A DNA stretch of 61,142 bases from Reyranellaceae bacterium (GTDB lineage: Bacteria > Pseudomonadota > Alphaproteobacteria > Reyranellales > Reyranellaceae). Both the position numbers and the translations under genes were made by a program. Below, piece after piece: positions 61,073 to 61,142 of this stretch. The notes below the pieces were generated by a model, which was not told the origin of the DNA, did not search any database, and saw nothing but the letters and a program-made list of their open reading frames with translations. The DNA lies in NCBI GenBank assembly GCA_022844045.1, contig JALHMM010000019.1:1-61142 (forward strand). Reading direction: 5' to 3'. Position 1 is the stretch's first letter; each line of letters starts with the position of its first letter.

Positions 61073-61142
61073 GACCGAGTTGCATTCAAGCCGTTCGGGC
61101 CGCGTCGCTCCAGCCACGCCGCAAGATCGCCCCGGGTGCGAC

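Overview
The window is GC-rich chromosomal DNA from an alphaproteobacterium. The support is an ALAS-type hemA (C4 haem pathway), an adjoining fabI-aroC pair, Liv and Dpp ABC operons with long overlapping genes, a Flp-type pilin and a two-subunit isoquinoline-oxidoreductase-type dehydrogenase. A rhodospirillalean or reyranellalean relative would fit the content, but that placement is inference. Coding density is high, genes often overlap by 1-8 nt, and GTG and TTG starts are common.

Layout. 1-7120: an alpha-2-macroglobulin (left end outside the window) and penicillin-binding protein 1C, the usual envelope-defence pair. 7269-8849: a lone DUF2235-like hydrolase and a stop-less phage replication-type fragment, the most foreign-looking stretch. 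8850-16439: HMG-CoA lyase, two HemL-like class III aminotransferases, a class IV aminotransferase, a GST, a GDT1/UPF0016 transporter, an enoyl-CoA hydratase and a phytanoyl-CoA dioxygenase relative. 16499-23433: a universal stress protein and a five-gene Dpp/Opp transporter. 23676-28057: a two-gene unit with an orphan Flp pilin, an omega-transaminase, a small membrane protein, a LysR regulator and a TauE/SafE transporter. 28151-31818: cytochrome c, ferritin-like protein, a cupin anti-sigma and an ECF sigma factor, divergent from hemA across an FNR-type box. 31823-39324: an MFS exporter, a DUF2786-like protein, a CDF efflux protein, pdxH, then fabI-aroC-PH-like protein-AhpD-like protein-radical SAM. 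39362-44049: livKGFHM. 44203-44277: tRNA-Thr(UGU). 44328-53782: an exopolysaccharide or O-antigen locus (three GT4 glycosyltransferases, two polytopic membrane proteins, an AsnB-type amidotransferase, galE). 53849-61142: a class III CoA transferase, iorBA under a perfect palindrome, and a divergent module made of an aldo/keto reductase-Rid fusion, a TIGR04076-like small protein and a second aldo/keto reductase that lacks the catalytic histidine.

Two themes stand out. First, several families of short palindromic elements pepper the window. One ~125-bp asymmetric family has four copies: one sits between dppA and dppBCDF, and two end in GGGGGAAGG exactly where it can act as the ribosome-binding site of a TTG-started gene. 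A related hairpin appears to be read in frame inside asnB. Second, the right end carries the AKR-Rid / TIGR04076-like / AKR(His to Phe) module, an enzyme grouping I do not recognise as a described system. No CRISPR array, complete insertion sequence, integrase or rRNA was seen.
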